The notes under the pieces were generated by a model. The model searched no databases. It saw nothing but the letters and a program-made list of their open reading frames with translations, and was not told the origin of the DNA. The position numbers and the translations under genes are program-made. A stretch of DNA of 64,000 bases from Anastrepha obliqua. Lineage: Eukaryota > Arthropoda > Insecta > Diptera > Tephritidae. The DNA lies in NCBI RefSeq assembly GCF_027943255.1, contig NC_072893.1, positions 132,803,784-132,867,783 on the forward strand. The letters run 5' to 3'. Within the stretch, counting starts at the first letter, position 1. Every line of letters begins with the position of its first letter. Positions 24,249-36,200 of this stretch are shown here, piece by piece.

Positions 24249-25758
24249 ATGTCTCTTACTCGTAAGGACATACACTGCCCATTTTTTGGTGCACCTAAAC
24301 CACTGCTGTCATCGGTCCTTCCCACTAATACCGACATTATACAATGTTGGCAAGAAGTGAGGTACAAAATGTCAGTAGAATCTTCTGCTGCCAGTTCTGG
24401 TCAGAAGTTAAGCTTCACAGTTGTAGCAGATACTGTAGCTCATCAGACTGAGTCCCTTTATTCCAAGGCTTCGATTCCAATAGTTTCCCACACAAGAGTT
24501 GTACAAAAGATTAAACATCTACATGATCGATACTACACTCTTCGTAAATCTTATTCAAGGGACAAAGACACACCTGAGAAACAAAAGAAGTACAATGATT
24601 TTATTGAACAATCTTCAAGTACATTATTTGACATTTCGTCCTGCAAGTGCGAGATGACACTCAATTGCTTTTGTCATTAGAAATCAAATTTCTATATGCT
24701 CAAAGATATCTCGGACAAGGAAAGATTGGGACAGTAGATACCAAAGAAACTCAAAAGCTTACATTAAAATTGCAGAGAAAAGCTCGTCACTTAAGTCAGA
24801 CCAACTTACCTGGACCTTCTTGTAGTAGTATTGATTCTGAAACAGAGATAACTCCTGAAGTTGACAATGATAAGAATGATCCCGATTTTCAGACCCCACG
24901 CTCTATTTCCTCTCAGTCAGCAAGTTCCAAAAATGCACAGATGCGCTTATCACTTCCAGCAACGGCCTTCACAAGTGATCGTTTTGGAGTATCTGATAGA
25001 GCAGCAGCAGCTATTGTGTCTAGTGCATTTAAAGACGTTGGTCTTATAACGGACAAAGATACTTCTTTTGTTGTTGATCGAAGCAAAATGAGAAGAGAAA
25101 AAGAAAAATGTAGACTAAAACTTATCGAATCGGGGAATGCAATAGAGCAATTAAACGATCCGATGTGTGTGTATTTTGATGGCAGGATGGATGACACTTT
25201 AGTTTTAGTTGAAAAAGGAAACAAACGTTATCAATCTATAAAAAAAGAAGAGCACATTTCAGTAATAGCAGAACCAGGCTCAAAGTACCTTTGTCATTTA
25301 CTACCTACTTCAAAAAGTGGAAAGGACACAGCATACAGCATTGTAAATTATTTTGAAGAAAATGGTATAAATAAATCTAATGTTGTAGTGATTGGATGTG
25401 ATGGTACGGCAACAAATACTGGGTGGAAGAATGGTGCAATAAAATTCATTGAAACGCGTTTAAAAAGACCAGTACAATGGGCTATCTGTCTCCTCCATTT
25501 TAATGAATTACCTATGAGGCATCTTCTGAAGATATCTTGCAATTAATTTCTGATAAAGAAAAACCTAAATTAACCATAGATTTAACAAATATTCCATGCC
25601 ATACGCAAGCTGTGGAGAGTTGCGTAAAACTAGTAACTCAAGCGTCCTCAAAAGTGTATGGGAACGAGAGACGTGATGGGTTTATAAGAGCAGCACTCAC
25701 TTCTCGTACAGTTATGCCTCAATTTGACACTAAAGCAGACTTTGCCACTCCCGAATAA
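24249..25758 (+). pseudogene. hAT-like transposase, frameshifted and internally deleted
   Basis: The product would cut and paste the surrounding element. It is read in three segments. 24249 to about 24665 starts at an ATG (MSLTRKDIHCPFFG) and ends with a Cys-rich CKC...CFC patch, possibly zinc-binding. A frame change between 24665 and 24690 leads to the second segment, open to 25546. That segment contains CVYFDGRMDD (about 25166), IGCDGTATNTGWKNG (about 25390) and an AICLLHFNEL box (about 25480) resembling the hAT CxxH motif. The frame breaks at LPMRHLL, and the third segment (about 25505-25758) begins with EASSEDILQ and contains PCHTQAVE and RDGFIRAALTSR. The total of roughly 500 codons is short for a hAT transposase (often 600-700), and I infer an internal deletion at the second break. 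The family resembles unnamed arthropod proteins; its superfamily is not certain. Confidence 0.7.
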
Positions 25759-25759
25759 A

Positions 25760-25922
25760 TAATTTTTCATCTTTGGTTGGTTGGTTGGGAAGGGAGTGGG
25801 TGGAACTCGTCGTACAGTAACCTTCACGCGGTGAGTTCTGAGTCGTCCAAAAAGGGCAGGCCAAGAGCTGTACAAAACTTCTTTAAGATAGTGTGGTCAG
25901 TGGGCGCGCTAAGAGGGGAATA
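25760..25922. other. GC-richer patch inside the DNA transposon
   Basis: About 160 bp beginning near GGTTGGTTGGTTGG and ending near GGGCGCGCTAAGAGGGG, flanked on both sides by AT-rich sequence of the transposon. The transposase frame stops just before it. It could be a small nested insertion or the element's own 3' region. Short GAATAA/AATAATT motifs occur at both edges, but I cannot establish a target duplication. Confidence 0.35.
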
Positions 25923-26174
25923 ATTTATTCTACTTATATACTCAAGAAGACTTATACAAAAATTAAAATAGAGAAACTAACCACCCGCAATTACGTAAAT
26001 TTATACAAAAAATGACATTTTCCACTTCTTTTCAGGGGCTGTAGGGGCTTTGATAGAGCGGTAGACGTTTTTCTTTTCAAACTATACCTGATGTTGTAAT
26101 AGTCTACAAAAAATGAACTTTATCTAACATCATTTCCACCTCTTACAATTTTTCGAATATTTGTTCAATTTATT

Positions 26175-26327
26175 ATAAAATTTGTAAATTTTAAATGCAA
26201 TGCGCGAACGGAAGATATTAACCGATTTGAAATTTCTTTTTTTTCCTGAATTTGTATTGATATGTAGCAACTTTTCCCTGCTATTACGATATGATTTGAA
26301 AAAATTTACGTATTTCACTCCGGTCTA
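26175..26327 (-). repeat. Right terminal inverted repeat (153 bp)
   Basis: Reverse complement of 23618-23771 apart from one base in the homopolymer run; ends CACTCCGGTCTA. Confidence 0.93.
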
Positions 26328-26335
26328 GTATGTAT
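26328..26335. repeat. Right 8-bp target duplication of the DNA transposon
   Basis: GTATGTAT, identical to 23610-23617. Confidence 0.88.
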
Positions 26336-28689
26336 GTATATAATATTAGCAGAGCAATGAATTGCACAGTTTTGACAACTTTTTTTTCATGAACACATAG
26401 ATTAACAACAACAAACTATATAGTTTAAAGCTTTATACATAATTTAAACAAAGTGCAACGAATTCACAGTTTCAATTTTAATATATTTAGTCACGACCGC
26501 CATAGCCATTCGGTTGGGCTCGCTTTCGTTGCTTACTGGGATATGAAATGCCAAATGAAAGAAAAAGGCTTTTCTAATAGCAGCCATAATGCAAGCCACC
26601 GAATTCATTTCTGTCATGAAAACTCTTTCCGAGAAATACTTTTTACTTTTCAAAATAAGCTTTTAAAATTGGTTTGAAAAGCGCTCCAGCAAGGCGAATC
26701 TACGACACGGTACCCCAAAAAGGAAGGCGAGGAAGAGGACTTCGTGTTTTGGAAGTACCAAGTGCTGCAGGACCTATGAGTGCGCTGGACCTGTCATACG
26801 CGCAGTTGGTAATACACTGAATATCTTTTTGTTTTGGCCATACCTACTGAATGTCAGACCTATAGTAAGCAAGTAAAATCATAGGCACGTAGTAAGTCCA
26901 CGTAATCAAATGAGGTTTACATATTCTCTTGGGTGCGAGGTATAAAATATCCGGTAAAGACAAAAACATTCGCATTCTTGCGTATTCACTTTTCACTTTT
27001 TGCTGTTAGTTTCTTTCAGAGCTCAAGGCCAAAGTCATACATTTGTATATGGGAAAGTGACGGTTGACTTACTTTCAAATTCCACTCCTCTGTCGATCAT
27101 CACTTCATGATTTTCGTGTGTTTATTTTTCCGCGTCAAATATGCAGCTCGCACAAAATTTATGTAATAATAAAGAACAATAACAACTATGTAATAAATGT
27201 AAAAATAGCGCCAATGAACTTCAAGCTGTCAGCAGGATGCGTAAACAAAAACAAAAGCAACGGCAAAGGCAACAAAGATACTAAGGCAACAATAACAAAT
27301 GCTAACTTCGCGCTACTTTCATACAAACGAGTGCTCGTCCATATGTATATGCATAGATAAGAATCTTAACGCTCAGCATGTTGTGCGCATATGTGCGTGT
27401 GTGTGTGTGTGTGATGTACATTTATAGAAATGTATGCATGCATATGAAGATGCAGCACACGAACTCACAAATTACAAAAGATTAAATTTTTATTTATTTT
27501 TTTGTTTTTGTAGTCAGAGACAATCGTTCCTTTATTTATAAATATTTTATTATGCGACAAAAGCAAACACATATAGAATAAATGCACCGAGTTGCATAAA
27601 TATTTTCAGCGCTGCCCACAGTCAGATACAAATTCAAGAAAGCTGCCTAGCAGCCAGCTCAGCCAGTGCAACGTCTGGGGGGAGCAGACTGCGGGTGGCG
27701 TGTGCACCATTACAGATCTGCATTTTTTCTCACTTTGTTGCAGTTGGAAAATCCATGAATTGCATATAGCATCTCTCAGCCAAGCGGCATAGCGACTTCA
27801 TGCAAATTAAAAAAAACAAAAACTGCCAAGCAAACTGGGTGAAGTTGAAGCTGCGGTGCGAATGCGAACGACCTACGACTGATTGCTTGAGCATTTAGAG
27901 ACTAAGACTTCGCTGTATGCAAGCTCGCATGGAGAGAATGATACGGCATGCAAAAACAAAAAAAATTAAAGAAATATAAAGAGAAATGTGTGAAAATATT
28001 TGAGCTACTTGGAATTAGTTCAAGAAGATCGTGGAGACCGTCAGTTGGCCGCAGGTCAAGTGCAGCAGCAGCGATGTTAGCTATGCTGGGAAAAATGTAA
28101 CTTATGAAGTTTAGCTTTTGTTATGAAAAATCGGCAGAAAAGTTCTTGTAAACTTGATTTGAAAATTTCAGATGGGCAGGTGGATGTTTGTAAGAAAAAT
28201 GATATCAAACATTTTTTTTTATATATCCTTGGTAGGTTTTTAGCAATTCACTTAACGAAGGTAAGGGCACTTAAGAGAGGAAGAGTAGGGTGTTGTGACC
28301 ATCAAAGTCAATCATAATCTTTGGAAAGTAGAAACCCGATTCTTGCTCTCTCGTGTGTTTCCAATATGAATGAAGGTCACCATTGATTGCCCATTTCTGC
28401 TTCAAAATATTTCTTTAATTTTTGAATTCTTTTTATTCCTTGATAATATATACTTTTAGATGTCATTTTTGAGAAGAACTAAAGAACAACAATTAAAAAA
28501 AAAAAACACCTCTCTGCACGTATTATCGTTCTTAATCGGAGCAAAGGGGGAAAAAAGCTCTCCAGACGCTATATGTCTAATTTCGTTCCAGGTGGCAAGT
28601 TGCTCGTGGGCTTCCTTGTCAGTTCCATTAGAAAGCCAATTTGGTAACATTCCGCTTCCATTTTCATCTTTTAAGAATATGCAATAAGA
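26336..28689. other. Non-coding stretch
   Basis: No gene recognised. A GT microsatellite lies at 27397-27413, and a POU-type octamer (ATGCAAAT) adjoins TTAA at about 27799-27808. The open frames at 26453-26677 and 27064-27360 are short and lack recognisable features. Confidence 0.5.
27397..27413. repeat. (GT)n microsatellite
   Basis: About eight and a half GT dimers, preceded by GTGC. Confidence 0.85.
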
Positions 28690-28960
28690 GTGCCATATTT
28701 AGAAGACTAATCCCGCGGTAATTGACACAGAGTTACAGAATCACCCTTCTTATGAATTGGGCAGAGCACATTTAAATTCCAGTCGGCAGGCATGTTTTTA
28801 TCCGACCATGTTTTGCGTAGAAGTTGATGCGTGCACCTTACCTTACCAGCTCCTCGCCGCCATGTTTAATTAGCTCAGCCGGCAGTTCTTTAGCCGCGTA
28901 ATCGCTACTCTCATCTCGTCATTGTCGGGTTGCGGAAAGACGGTATCGTCGCCAATGATT
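28690..28960 (-). pseudogene. Reverse-transcriptase fossil of an RTE-like non-LTR element
   Basis: On the minus strand, from 28936 downward, the translation gives PDNDEMRVAITRLKN, then after a short deletion or shift AAKELPAELIKHGGEELV, then CTHQLLRKTWSDKNMPADWN, LNVLCPIHKKGD and, after a last shift, NYRGISLLNMA. These are the fingers and early palm blocks of insect RTE-type reverse transcriptases. No catalytic palm, endonuclease or 3' end remains. It is multiply frameshifted and contains a stop after the HGGEELVR segment, so it is an old relic. Confidence 0.75.
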
Positions 28961-29009
28961 GGGGTACAGGGATCTTCACATGCTCTGTGACTCACGCAGC
29001 TGTCACTAT

Positions 29010-29024
29010 TTAGGTTAGGTTAGG
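29010..29024 (+). repeat. Three TTAGG pentamers
   Basis: TTAGGTTAGGTTAGG followed by TTGG. Flies do not use TTAGG telomeres, so this is most likely simple interspersed sequence. Confidence 0.6.
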
Positions 29025-29735
29025 TTGGTATGGTTGCCCAAGGAATGAGCATGTCGCTATTTAACAGGTTCGAGAAGTGTTCCCTTTATAATTTAAGTAT
29101 TCTAAAGGTAGATTAAGCAAAATAAATTTTAACTAGAGTAAAATAATTTTTTTTTTCTAAATTTTTGTTATATCTCAGTATTTGTGGTCTTTGAAAAAAG
29201 GCTAATTTTTTAGTTTAATCTCATTTGAAATCTTTTGAAAAATTTCCCTTATTAGTCACTTTGTTCACTCATTATAAAAGACGCTTTTGTTAACTTGCCA
29301 GTTGCGCTTTCGTTGGTTATCTCGTCACTCTGTTCCACATCAATATAATTTATATTCAAATTCCACTAGCATCTCAATTACTCGCAGCGCTTAATTAAGA
29401 TTTTTCGTGTTGTGCCCAAAAAACAGCTATACGCCAACCCTCCCACGGATGATTTTCCGCGTAGTCACGTTCCGTTTTTACCCACACGCAACAGGGTTAA
29501 ATGTTAGATAGCAGTGCTCTATGCACACAAACACGCATACTCGTCATGTACACATACACATACTCGCCTGCTCATGCGTGGATATCTGCAATAGAGATCG
29601 AAAGAGTTTGCCGGTTATTTGATAAAAAAGTTACCAAAAACCCACTGCCTAGAGGAGTACATAGTATAGCACTCACACACACTTGCATAAATGTATTAGT
29701 GAGCATAAGCAAATAAACTCGTTAAAGTAGTTCTA
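29025..29735. other. Non-coding stretch
   Basis: AT-rich sequence between two minus-strand retrotransposon remnants. No gene or repeat boundary recognised. Confidence 0.5.
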
Positions 29736-29749
29736 TTTTGCTCCACACT
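29736..29749. repeat. Target-site duplication (3' side of RTE-like insert)
   Basis: TTTTGCTCCACACT, identical to 30248-30261. Confidence 0.88.
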
Positions 29750-30247
29750 TCTTCTTCTTAGCCTCACAGTCCGTGGTGGACCATAGCTTCATCAACAATT
29801 TTTCTCCACTTTATTCTATCCATGGCTACATCTCTCCAGTTGTGTACGTTCATTTGCTTAAGATCTGATTCGACGTCATCTAACCATCGCTTTCGTGGGC
29901 GTCCTCTTTTTCTTCCTCCAATTGGTGTTAAAATAAAAGCTTTCCTAGCATTTCGCTCTTTCGGCATGCGCAGTACGTGCCCAATCCATCTAATTCGTTG
30001 GGCTTTGATAAAACGTATTATATTTTGTCCTTGAACGATTTCTTCGATTTCATTATTGTAGCGAATGCGGTAGCTGCCATCTATTGTTGCAACCGGACCA
30101 TATATTTTCCTTATGATACGTCTTTCGAAGCACATCAGCTGATGAATGTCATTTGTTTTCAGCGTCCATATTTCTGCACCATATGTAAGGACGGGTCGTA
30201 TCAGTACTTTGTACATTCTTATTTTCTGTGCTCTGGACAAATCTTTT
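29750..30247 (-). mobile_element. 5'-truncated RTE-like retrotransposon insertion
   Basis: A 498-bp insert on the minus strand between perfect 14-bp duplications. It is nearly all coding sequence and ends only about 14 bases after the stop in a short AAGAAGAAG run. A very short 3' UTR with a simple trinucleotide tail is characteristic of RTE-type elements. The undamaged frame and exact duplications suggest recent insertion. Truncation at the 5' side removed endonuclease and catalytic reverse transcriptase. Confidence 0.88.
29764..30247 (-). pseudogene. RTE-like ORF2 C-terminal fragment, open frame
   Basis: The frame is uninterrupted for about 160 codons and ends at a TGA at 29764-29766 (HHGL then stop). 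Blocks in order are YKVLIRPVLTYGAEIW, FERRIIRKIYGP, IRFIKAQRIRWIGHVLRM, GGRKRGRPRKRWLDDVESDL, NWRDVAMDRIKWRKIV. These form the C-terminal domain of insect endonuclease-reverse transcriptase polyproteins. The frame runs past the insert's 5' end into the target (the first ATG lies in flanking DNA at about 30256-30258), so any product would be an accidental fusion. No catalytic domain remains. Confidence 0.85.
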
Positions 30248-30261
30248 TTTTGCTCCACACT
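30248..30261. repeat. Target-site duplication (5' side of RTE-like insert)
   Basis: TTTTGCTCCACACT, identical to 29736-29749. The T-run adjoining it is consistent with the AT-rich cleavage preference of such endonucleases. Confidence 0.88.
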
Positions 30262-33200
30262 GCCGCGAAAAAAATTTCAAAATACATTTCATTAAATTTT
30301 ACAATTTCATTTCTCTACCACCCGGTGCGTCGCGCCGCGCAGGTATATAAAAGTGTAGCTGAAGTGGTAGTTACCTCTACATGGCTCAATACGCGTGTTT
30401 GCGTGCTTGCAATGGAATGTCTGCGCGCCTGCGCAATGCCTACTTGCACTTTCTTTGCATTGCGCGGGCAGCTAGCAGCTCTGTCGCTGCATGTTGTTGG
30501 AATAATCGCCTTTTGTAAACCAATTCTGAGTCTTGCTTTGCTTATGGCGCGAATTACATAGCTGTTTTGGGAAAAACTGCGCGGTTATACCACCAATGGC
30601 GCTTCGCATCAACGCATTTTTGAAATTTTTCATTAACCGTTTTTTTAATTTTTTTCGTCTAGACTTGCTTTTGTAAATTTCGAGCTGCTTGGCGGATCTG
30701 TTAATCGCCATTCACTGATTCTATGCTGCTCAAGCCTTTACTGAAACTATCACTGCTTTGCGAATTTGTTATGTAAAGTTAAATGGACTGATAAGAAGTC
30801 TCTCTATGTTACGAAGTAGCAAAGGTCTTTGTGATGCTTAGAAGCGAAGAATTTTTCCCCCTGAGCTGGTAGTGCACCAAGTTTTTTTGAAAACCCTTCT
30901 ACGCGGGTGTGCGAGGATTATCTAGGCCTTCTAGGAAATGCTACAGGAGAATAGGCATCGCATTTGTTCTTTAGCCTCTGACTTCGTCGACTGATCTGAA
31001 ATAATTCTGAAAGTTGAGTGCATGCAACTTAAACTCCTCTTCAAGCTACATTGTTTCCTTATCTTTACAGCTCCGTTATCGCTGTTTTGTATATGAAACT
31101 ACTATTAATTTCCCTATATCTTGGGTGTTTAGCATAAAAAAACTCGAATGCTGCAAATTATGAATCCAGAAAGATCAAAGTTACTCTATTTCTTTGCAGA
31201 CTACCTATAAAACCTTCTTGGTTCCAGGATGCCTGTCTCCAATGCTGCCTTATTCTCAGTAATAATTTCCGCAAGTGGATTTCCTAAACTGACGGAGGTG
31301 AGGAGGTAACCGCAATTAAACTAAGTAGTTGGTAACTTAAACTCTTTCTGCTAAAGGCTTTAAAACAAGGTTTTTTGAGCAATTTGAATTGAACACAAGA
31401 AATCTATGCACAAGATGAATTGTTGAATTGCCAAGCGCGCCACGGGAATTCGCCGCGTTAGGCAACCAGCAAAGCTCATAAGGGCCTGGTAAATTGGAGG
31501 AAACCAGTACGCCGTGCATTGCAGAGGCCGGTCAAAGTCGCCAAATTGGAGTTTGATGGCTTTCTTAAGCGCGTCAGTCGTGAGAAAAAGAGTGGAGGGC
31601 AGACAAAAATTAGGCATGAAATAGGAACTGCTTCAAGCAAAAAATTTCATAGATTTCAACTACGCTTAGGTATCGAATAATAACTGGTTTTGGGCCAGAC
31701 ATGTTAAATTGTGGATTGTTAGCGCATTTGAGGTACGAAAGGTCAAATAGCGCACGGGTCAAGTAGCGAATAACTGTCGAAAAATCGTAGGCTCACATAT
31801 TTGTAAATAAAACACAATGTTTTGCTAAATTAACGCACTGTTAATAGCATTTGAACAGATATCAAGCGTGTGCACAATGGTATAAAGGCCGCTGACCACG
31901 CCGACTGCGCTCTAATTAACTCATTTTGTTAATGTGCAACACGTAGAGTTTCATTAAATTATTAACTTTGTGGGCTTTATTGATTCTTTCGGGGAATCGA
32001 TATGATTTAAAAAAAATTATGTTGACGAATTGCCGCTTGCCACAACTAAGGGACTGAAAATTTGTAACGAACTCGACCAGGCAAAAAGAAACCAAAATTG
32101 TAGATAGAAAAAATGGAAAAAAGCAACTAAAAGTGATTACTTATTTGATGTTGATTCAATAAATGTATGTATATTAGATACACAGAATGCATAAGCAGCT
32201 ACAACAACAACAACAATACCACCCATGCACATGTGTTCGTCGGCTGTTAACTTTTTCAGCACTTTTTTATTAACTACAAATCGATAATAAAATTCAAATA
32301 AAAATTTTTTGGGCGATTGATTTCGGTGAAAAGCTACAGAAAAAAAATGAACAAAAAAAATCTAAAAGTATAATAAGACGTGTAAGCCGAACGCCACGGA
32401 AAATGATTGCTTTCGAGAAGAGAAAAAACATGAAATGGAAAAGCAAATAGAATATTGACTCAAATAAAAGTCAAAAATTCAATGAAGTATTTCAAACATC
32501 AACAAAACCACAAGAACCCAACCAAACGACGCCTCAACGACGCCATCAAACGCTCAATATTATTTGATGGATAGCTGCGCGCGACGGTAGTGACAGGTCA
32601 GGTTAGATGCGCCCGTCCGCCTTAGCGGCTGTATCATGAAGTGAGATTTTTTATTATTATTTTTTTATTTTTTAGTACTTTTTATTTCCTTGACAACTCT
32701 TTCAACTACTCACTCATTCACTTGGCGCGCGTCAATCAGCCGCTCAGCAGTTGCTGACGACAAAAGGGAGAAGTTGCGCTCAAAACTTTTAAAATAAACG
32801 AAATGCTTAGCAGCATTAGAAAAATGTAGTGAATGAAGTTGCAGCAACTGAGCTGCTGGATTTTTTTCACCTATAATGCATCTATCATTTTTAGAGTAGC
32901 TGGGCCTTTGCCGAAGAAAGGTAGCGAGTAATTACTGTAAGCGCCAGTACCAGCGAATTGATCTTAGCTCTGCCAATTTTCTGAAAGCTCCCTTTTCAAG
33001 AATTGAGCTTTCGTTTCCGAATCAATTGAAACCGAATTATAATAATATGAATATGAATATTTTACAAAAGATTTTTTTTTTTTAATGAATATGAACTTCG
33101 TATTTTATTTTACGAAACAAATGGTTGAGCTCTCATTTTTCAGACGATGTAAAAAAATTAAATGCTTATGCCTTTTAAAACTGTCAAGGATATTTTGATT

Positions 33201-36200
33201 ATTTTGTGAAACCACCTGCGAAAGAATGAATATTTGTGAATTTGTGTAAGGGAAATGGAAACTTGAACCTTCACTTGCAAGTCGAGCTAAAAATGAGGCA
33301 GCGGGAAATTTTTTTCGAAACACATAGAAACGTGCTTCTTGTTATGTGTGCGCAACGCAAAGAGTTTGGCCTTTTGGAGTTTTGCGAGTTACTTGGGAAA
33401 ATAGTTAAAGAATAAAACCTCCTTTCACAATTTATACCAAATGCATCAAACATAAACTGCTTTCAGTATTCGCATCCCTTTATTAAAACCTTAGTTTGTG
33501 AAAGCACTACCGCGGGCGTCGAGCTAACTGTTTTTTATGAAAAATATTTTAGCAGAAGTGCAGAAATAGACGTGCATGTTTATCTAATTATTTTTGTGAA
33601 CTGATGCAAACCAAAAAAACTTCCATTGGCTGCTTCCGCCTACAAGAAACACTTTCGCCATCGGGTAAAAGCTTCAGGCACTTACAAGCTAACAACGCCG
33701 GACAAATGAAAGAGATTTATTTGTGGTACATTAATTTGATTCCTTCAAACTTATTTACAAATCGTCTACTTAGGTTTCACACTGCCTTCCTGGTAGGTGA
33801 AGATATGCTTTTTCTGGTTGTTTTTTTTTTTTTTTTTGTTTGAAGTTTTAGGGATTTCAATCTCATTGACCCACCTGCGTTTTACCGAGTAAGCAAAACT
33901 AATATAGCTGAGACCCTCAGACGGGTATGGCTGGTGGCAACAAGCGTGCGGCCGTTCATTAACGCTTTTGTTCCACAACAAAAATAAAACTAACGAAGAC
34001 ACACATAGAAAAACCAATCATCAAGCAAAGAGGGGAATAAAGCAAAAAATGGGATCAAATAAAAATAAATAAATAAACGATGATAGTAATATCGAAATAT
34101 GCTGGCGAGCTAGCAAACAAAGAAAATGGAAATTGGGGTATGAGGCATTGACAGGCAACACATACATACATACATGCACGCATATTTAGTACAGCAATGC
34201 GCTGACTGAAAATTCCAAATAAATAGAAAATTAAAAACAAACATAGTGCCACATAACTGATCAAGAATCTCAGCTCGATTACTCAAATCGAAGTGCACAC
34301 AAAATATCTCTAACTGCGGCTTAGTAGCTCTATCACTGCGCTTTTTGAATGTCTGTGAGTATTTGATGCTTAGTGCTTGAAAGCGCATCGATCGGAGGCG
34401 TTTTATGTGCGCGCTCAAGTGGCCTTGTGAAGTGACGGTCGCTGCAACGCCCGGTCGCCTGTATATCCAGCTGCAATCGAATTGCTGTTCACTGCTGTGT
34501 ATGGCGGAGTGTGGAGGGGAGGAGCGATGGGCAGCGACGTGGATTGCTTCGGGCTCATAATTATAATAATGGGGTATCTACGATCTGTTTATGATGCATT
34601 GCGGAAGTTTAATTGCGCAAAGGTTTTGAAGTGGCGGCAGCGGCAAGAGACCACCAGCAAGGAGCTGAGCGCAATCATAAAAAATGAAAATCGTAAATGA
34701 GGCGAAAAACAGCCAATTGCTGATAGTTTAATAGTTGATGTTAATTTGCCCCCACATAATTTAGATGAGGTGCTGCTGTGTAAATAAGATTTTTTGTAAT
34801 AAACCAAAAAGTACTGTGATTTCATCTATTCACTTGTTAATTCGCAGGAAATCAATAAACCCAGAAACAGCGCGCAATAAAAATAAATAATCAGTTTAGC
34901 TGTTTAATCTGTTTAATTGCTTTTGTTGTCTTTATCTCTTGTTTTACATACTCAGCATTTGGGTTTCGCTCGAATTGTCTGTGACTTCTGCCTGTAAAAT
35001 CTCTTCCGCTGCTTCCCAACTGCAGTTTATCAGTTGTAGGTCATCGAAGGTAGCGGCGGTGGAGGCGGCCGTGGCGCCCCCAACTGCTAACTACCTGCTG
35101 CCCTTCACTAGCCACCAACTCCCATTTGTAGCACTCAGTCATCAGCTCCACATTTTGCCTCATGCACTCTGAACGATTCATTCACTCAGCCATTCGCCGA
35201 CTGTGCGTCGTTCAGCCGCATTATGCCAAGTCTAATGTTGTCGTAAGTAACCAGCAGCAGTCTCGATACTAACAACTCTGTGCACGTCACTCAGTCACTT
35301 AGTTGCTCAGTGACTTTGTAGTGCAGTTTGCTTTTTCACACAGGAAGTGTGCGTCCAACAACAAAAACAACATATCAACTCAAATCGTAGTTTTTTCCTT
35401 CCGAATCCATTTGTCTTTGCCTGCTTGCTGATTTCTCCTTCATCAGCTGCTTAGTTTTACTTACATACATACATATCGATGCTTGAAAATATGAGGCACA
35501 TTTCGCTCATTTATAGAAGCGTGCATCATGCCGTATAGGTGGTATAAAAATATGCATCACGTTGAGTTATGAGGTGCATCAGATTTGTGTATCACTCGCA
35601 CTTTGCAGCGATTGCGATTGAGTCATTAAAAAGCTGACAGGGGAAGAGGAAGAATGAAGCAGATCCAGCAAAATATATGAAGTCAAAACAAGGTTAACGT
35701 CCAAGGAGTTGCGCCAGCAAACAAACAAATTAAAATTAAAGGCACAGCTTTCACAATTGAGCGTTTCGCCAAAAACATTTTTTTTTGTTCTTGTACAAAG
35801 CAGCTTTCGTTTTTATTTATTTTGTGCGCCGGTTTTTTTTTTTTTTTGTTGAACAAAATAAAAATAAGAAAATTAAATATTTGGAAGGCATTAAAATAGC
35901 ACTATATACGAAAATGTTAGATTATTCGCGCGGCATATAAATCTCAATGAATATAGCTCCCCCGTTAAGGTCATACAAAAGCTTGAAGCATTTTTATTTA
36001 TTTTTGTTTTTACTGAGAATGCCCTTCACATCAAGCTGCTAATTCTAAAAGTTCTAAAGCGAAAACGAAGCTTTCACACAAAGACTGTAAAATATATAAA
36101 ATAAAATATCTATTGAAGCGAAAGAAAAGCTGTGTTAAAGACATGTCATTTTAAGTATCCCTGCTTACTTAGTAACTTTTTCTAATTTGTATTGTTTTTT

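Larger units (their letters stand above)
23618..26327 (+). mobile_element. Complete DNA transposon, hAT-like, 154-bp inverted repeats
   Basis: A 2,710-bp element with terminal inverted repeats starting TAGACCGGAGTGAAATACG, flanked by a perfect 8-bp duplication. The two repeats (23618-23771 and 26175-26327) differ only by one A in an A-run, so the insertion is young. Inside is a transposase frame broken by a frameshift and an apparent internal deletion. An 8-bp duplication with T2/A7, a CDG box and a later CxxH box point to the hAT superfamily. Repeats this long, and an end reading TAGAC rather than the usual YARNG, are atypical. The copy must have been moved by a transposase made elsewhere, or lost its gene just after inserting. 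Confidence 0.88.

Noticed and set aside
29010..29024. TTAGG triplet as an interstitial telomere
   Set aside because: Flies lack TTAGG telomeres and three units arise easily in simple sequence.
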